From: Bacteroides faecium
GTDB lineage: Bacteria > Bacteroidota > Bacteroidia > Bacteroidales > Bacteroidaceae
Direction of reading: 5' to 3'
Assembly: GCF_012113595.1 (NCBI RefSeq)
Contig: NZ_CP050831.1
Span: 2,976,001-3,040,000, forward strand
Length of the DNA: 64,000 bases
Part shown: positions 62,286 through 64,000 of the stretch, in pieces
How positions within the stretch are numbered: position 1 is the first letter of the stretch
How the letters are laid out: each line of letters starts with the position of its first letter
Notes under the pieces: generated by a model
The model's input: the letters and a program-made list of their open reading frames with translations, nothing else
Databases searched by the model: none
What the model was told of the DNA's origin: nothing
Translations under genes and position numbers: made by a program

Positions 62286-63827
62286 ATGAAACGCATCACT
62301 CTTTTTCTTTTTTTCATAGGGTATCTATCTTCTCTTTCGGCTACGAACTATTTTGTAGCCACTAATGGAAGCGATTCGAACAGCGGAACGATTGACAAAC
62401 CCTTTGTCACGTTGGGCAAAGCTCAATCGAAAGTTGTAGCCGGAGATACGGTTTATATCCGGCAAGGGACATACAAAGTTTCGGAAGCCGAAATAATGGA
62501 ACATTATACGGCAGGCAGCACGATTTGGAGCCGGGTATTTAAGATGTCGAAGAGTGGGACAGGGGTTGATAAGCGTATCTGTTATTCCGGTTATAAGAAT
62601 GAACGTCCCGTATTTGACCTTTCAGGGGTAAAACCGGAAAATGAGCGTGTCATTGTGTTTTATGTGAGTGGCTCTTATCTGCATTTCAGAAATATAGAAG
62701 TCATAGGTACGCAAGTGACTATCGTAGGTCATACCCAGTCCGAATGTTTTCGTAATGAAGGCGGAAGCAATAATATTTATGAGCATTTGTCGATGCATGA
62801 CGGCATGGCTATCGGTTTTTATATAGTGACAGGCAAAGATAATCTGATACTGAATTGTGATGCATATAATAATTATGACCCTATATCCGACGGCGGTAAA
62901 GGTGGAAACGTCGACGGATTCGGTGGACATCTCACTTCTCCCCAATATACAGGCAATGTGTTTCGAGGATGCCGTGCTTGGTATAATAGCGATGACGGAT
63001 TTGATTTGATAAACTGTCAGGCGCCTTTTACAATCGAGAATTGCTGGTCTTTCTTGAATGGATATACGAAAGAGGGAATAAAGGCGGGCGACGGCACCGG
63101 ATTTAAGTCGGGCGGTTATGGTATGAGTGATAGTCCGAAAGCTCCGAGTGTGATTCCTATGCATGTGGTTCAGTACTGCCTGGCGTATATGAACAAGAAT
63201 AAAGGTTTTTATGCGAATCATCATTTGGGCGGAATAGCCTGGCATAATAATACAGGGTATCAGAACCCTTCTAATTTCTGTATGCTGAACAGGAAGACTG
63301 TATCGGAAGCTGTTGACGTGCCGGGATATGGACATATTATAAAGAACAACTTGTCTCATAAACCGAGGTCATCGGGGAAACATATCGTAGATGTCAATCA
63401 GGCGGAATGTGAGATTACCAATAACTCTTTTCTTCCGGTAGAAATGACTGTGACAGATGATGATTTTATCAGTTTGGACGCTGGTCAACTTACCTTTTCA
63501 CGTAAAGCAGACGGAAGTCTCCCGGAGATAGATTTTCTGCGGTTAAAGGCGAATGGTAAATTGTATAATGCCGGGCTCGGCTGTTTTGCAGGAAAAGGAA
63601 ATGAAGATACTGCTTACGACTGGCTGGAAGAAGCCGCTATCCTTGTTGAAGGAAATATAGCCAGGGTAGTAGGTATCGGAGCAGAAGCATTCACCCGGTT
63701 TTATGTCAATGGAAAAGAGTGCTCATTATCCGAAGGGCAGATAGACTTGTCCTCATATAGCGGGGAGATAGACTTAAAAGCGACATCAGATAATGGTGGA
63801 ATTGCTAAACTGAAAATAGTCAGATAA
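62286..63827 (+). CDS. PL9 family lyase, probable rhamnogalacturonan lyase
   Basis: 513 residues; signal peptide (SSLSATNYF). Right-handed beta-helix of the PL9 type: VATNGSDSNSGTIDKPFVTL opening, AGDTVYIRQGTYKVSE, NVDGFGGHLTSP, CRAWYNSDDGFDLINC with clustered calcium Asp residues, and GDGTGFKSGGYG where Lys274 is the likely catalytic base of the family. A small C-terminal beta domain (about 440-513, DUF4990-like) follows. PL9 cleaves polygalacturonate or, in some Bacteroides members, the RG-I backbone by beta-elimination; the locus favours RG-I. Another lipoprotein gene follows after 33 bases, probably in the same unit. Confidence 0.88.
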   Translation: MKRITLFLFFIGYLSSLSATNYFVATNGSDSNSGTIDKPFVTLGKAQSKVVAGDTVYIRQGTYKVSEAEIMEHYTAGSTIWSRVFKMSKSGTGVDKRICYSGYKNERPVFDLSGVKPENERVIVFYVSGSYLHFRNIEVIGTQVTIVGHTQSECFRNEGGSNNIYEHLSMHDGMAIGFYIVTGKDNLILNCDAYNNYDPISDGGKGGNVDGFGGHLTSPQYTGNVFRGCRAWYNSDDGFDLINCQAPFTIENCWSFLNGYTKEGIKAGDGTGFKSGGYGMSDSPKAPSVIPMHVVQYCLAYMNKNKGFYANHHLGGIAWHNNTGYQNPSNFCMLNRKTVSEAVDVPGYGHIIKNNLSHKPRSSGKHIVDVNQAECEITNNSFLPVEMTVTDDDFISLDAGQLTFSRKADGSLPEIDFLRLKANGKLYNAGLGCFAGKGNEDTAYDWLEEAAILVEGNIARVVGIGAEAFTRFYVNGKECSLSEGQIDLSSYSGEIDLKATSDNGGIAKLKIVR

Positions 63828-63860
63828 TGGAATATACAGACTTATAAAAATAGTAAAACG

Positions 63861-64000
63861 ATGATGACCGTACAATTGAATATGCTTTGGAGAACAATAA
63901 CCGCCATACTGTTGCTATGTGTTTTTATCACATCATGCAGTAAAGAGGAACTTCTAACGGAAGGAACAGACACAGATGCAAATCCCCATTTCACCTGGGA
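63861..64000 (+). CDS. Lipoprotein, N-terminal fragment cut by the window edge
   Basis: About 46 codons are visible from an ATG-ATG pair: hydrophobic signal AILLLCVFITSC with a lipobox, then a polar linker (KEELLTEGTDTDANPHFTW). Too little is present to assign a family. It starts 33 bases after PL9 and is probably cotranscribed, so a surface enzyme or binding protein of the same locus is likely. Confidence 0.6.
   Translation, partial: MMTVQLNMLWRTITAILLLCVFITSCSKEELLTEGTDTDANPHFTW

Overview
The window is a polysaccharide utilisation region of a gut Bacteroides, most likely a B. thetaiotaomicron / B. ovatus / B. xylanisolvens type genome. This rests on SusC/SusD pairs, two hybrid two-component sensors (HTCS), fimbrillin-like lipoproteins, Bacteroides promoters (TAnnTTTG at -7) and the enzyme set. 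Three PL11 lyases, one PL9 lyase, three GH105 hydrolases, two CE12 proteins (three catalytic domains), a CE6-like esterase, GH28, GH2, a CE4-like deacetylase and L-rhamnose mutarotase point to rhamnogalacturonan I (RG-I) from pectin. No species assignment is possible without a search.

Layout. 1-2046: the start of a leftward SusC gene, then a segment bounded by 21-bp perfect inverted repeats that holds a tyrosine recombinase gene and one outward-facing promoter. 2190-17049: the operon that promoter now drives, with two fimbrillin-like lipoproteins, two tandem SusC/SusD pairs and a lipoprotein PL11 lyase. 17085-18560: terminator, a broken AAA-ATPase/PD-(D/E)XK pseudogene and a long imperfect inverted repeat. 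18565-21465 (minus): GH105 and a double-domain CE12 esterase. 21699-25288: PL11, GH105 and rhaM. 25444-29748: HTCS 1. 29892-32007: CE4-like deacetylase and a GH105 almost identical to the one at 20323. 32168-37803: three fimbrillin-like lipoproteins, CE12 and a small secreted protein. 37910-43118 (minus): a small DUF3791-like gene and a third complete SusC/SusD pair. 43324-47233 (minus): CE6-like esterase and GH2. 47436-51782 (minus): HTCS 2. 52030-53931 (minus): PL11. 54159-55622: GH28. 55645-55960: a free-standing leader/terminator module and AT-rich repeats. 56156-62130: an AT-rich four-gene operon with a transglutaminase-like lipoprotein, an O-antigen-ligase-like/TPR membrane protein, a Tae4-like amidase lipoprotein and a WG-repeat protein. 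62286-63827: PL9. 63861 to the end: the start of another lipoprotein.

How the genes work together (inference from families). Surface lipoproteins and lyases cut RG-I, SusC/SusD import the fragments, and CE12/CE6-like esterases remove acetyl groups. PL11/PL9 lyases and GH28 shorten the backbone, GH105 removes the unsaturated uronic acid left by lyases, GH2 trims side chains, and RhaM feeds rhamnose catabolism. The two HTCS proteins would sense oligosaccharides in the periplasm and switch the regulon on.

The most striking observations are three. First, a motif YGTACnAT..(T)CC.(T)T sits 36-37 bases upstream of the -7 box of eleven promoters; I take it to be the HTCS operator. Second, one of the eleven lies inside the recombinase-carrying invertible segment, so a substrate-responsive promoter appears able to flip between two SusC operons. 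Third, the same motif precedes the AT-rich operon that encodes a Tae4-like peptidoglycan amidase and a putative periplasmic immunity protein, suggesting an antagonism or wall-remodelling module wired to pectin sensing.
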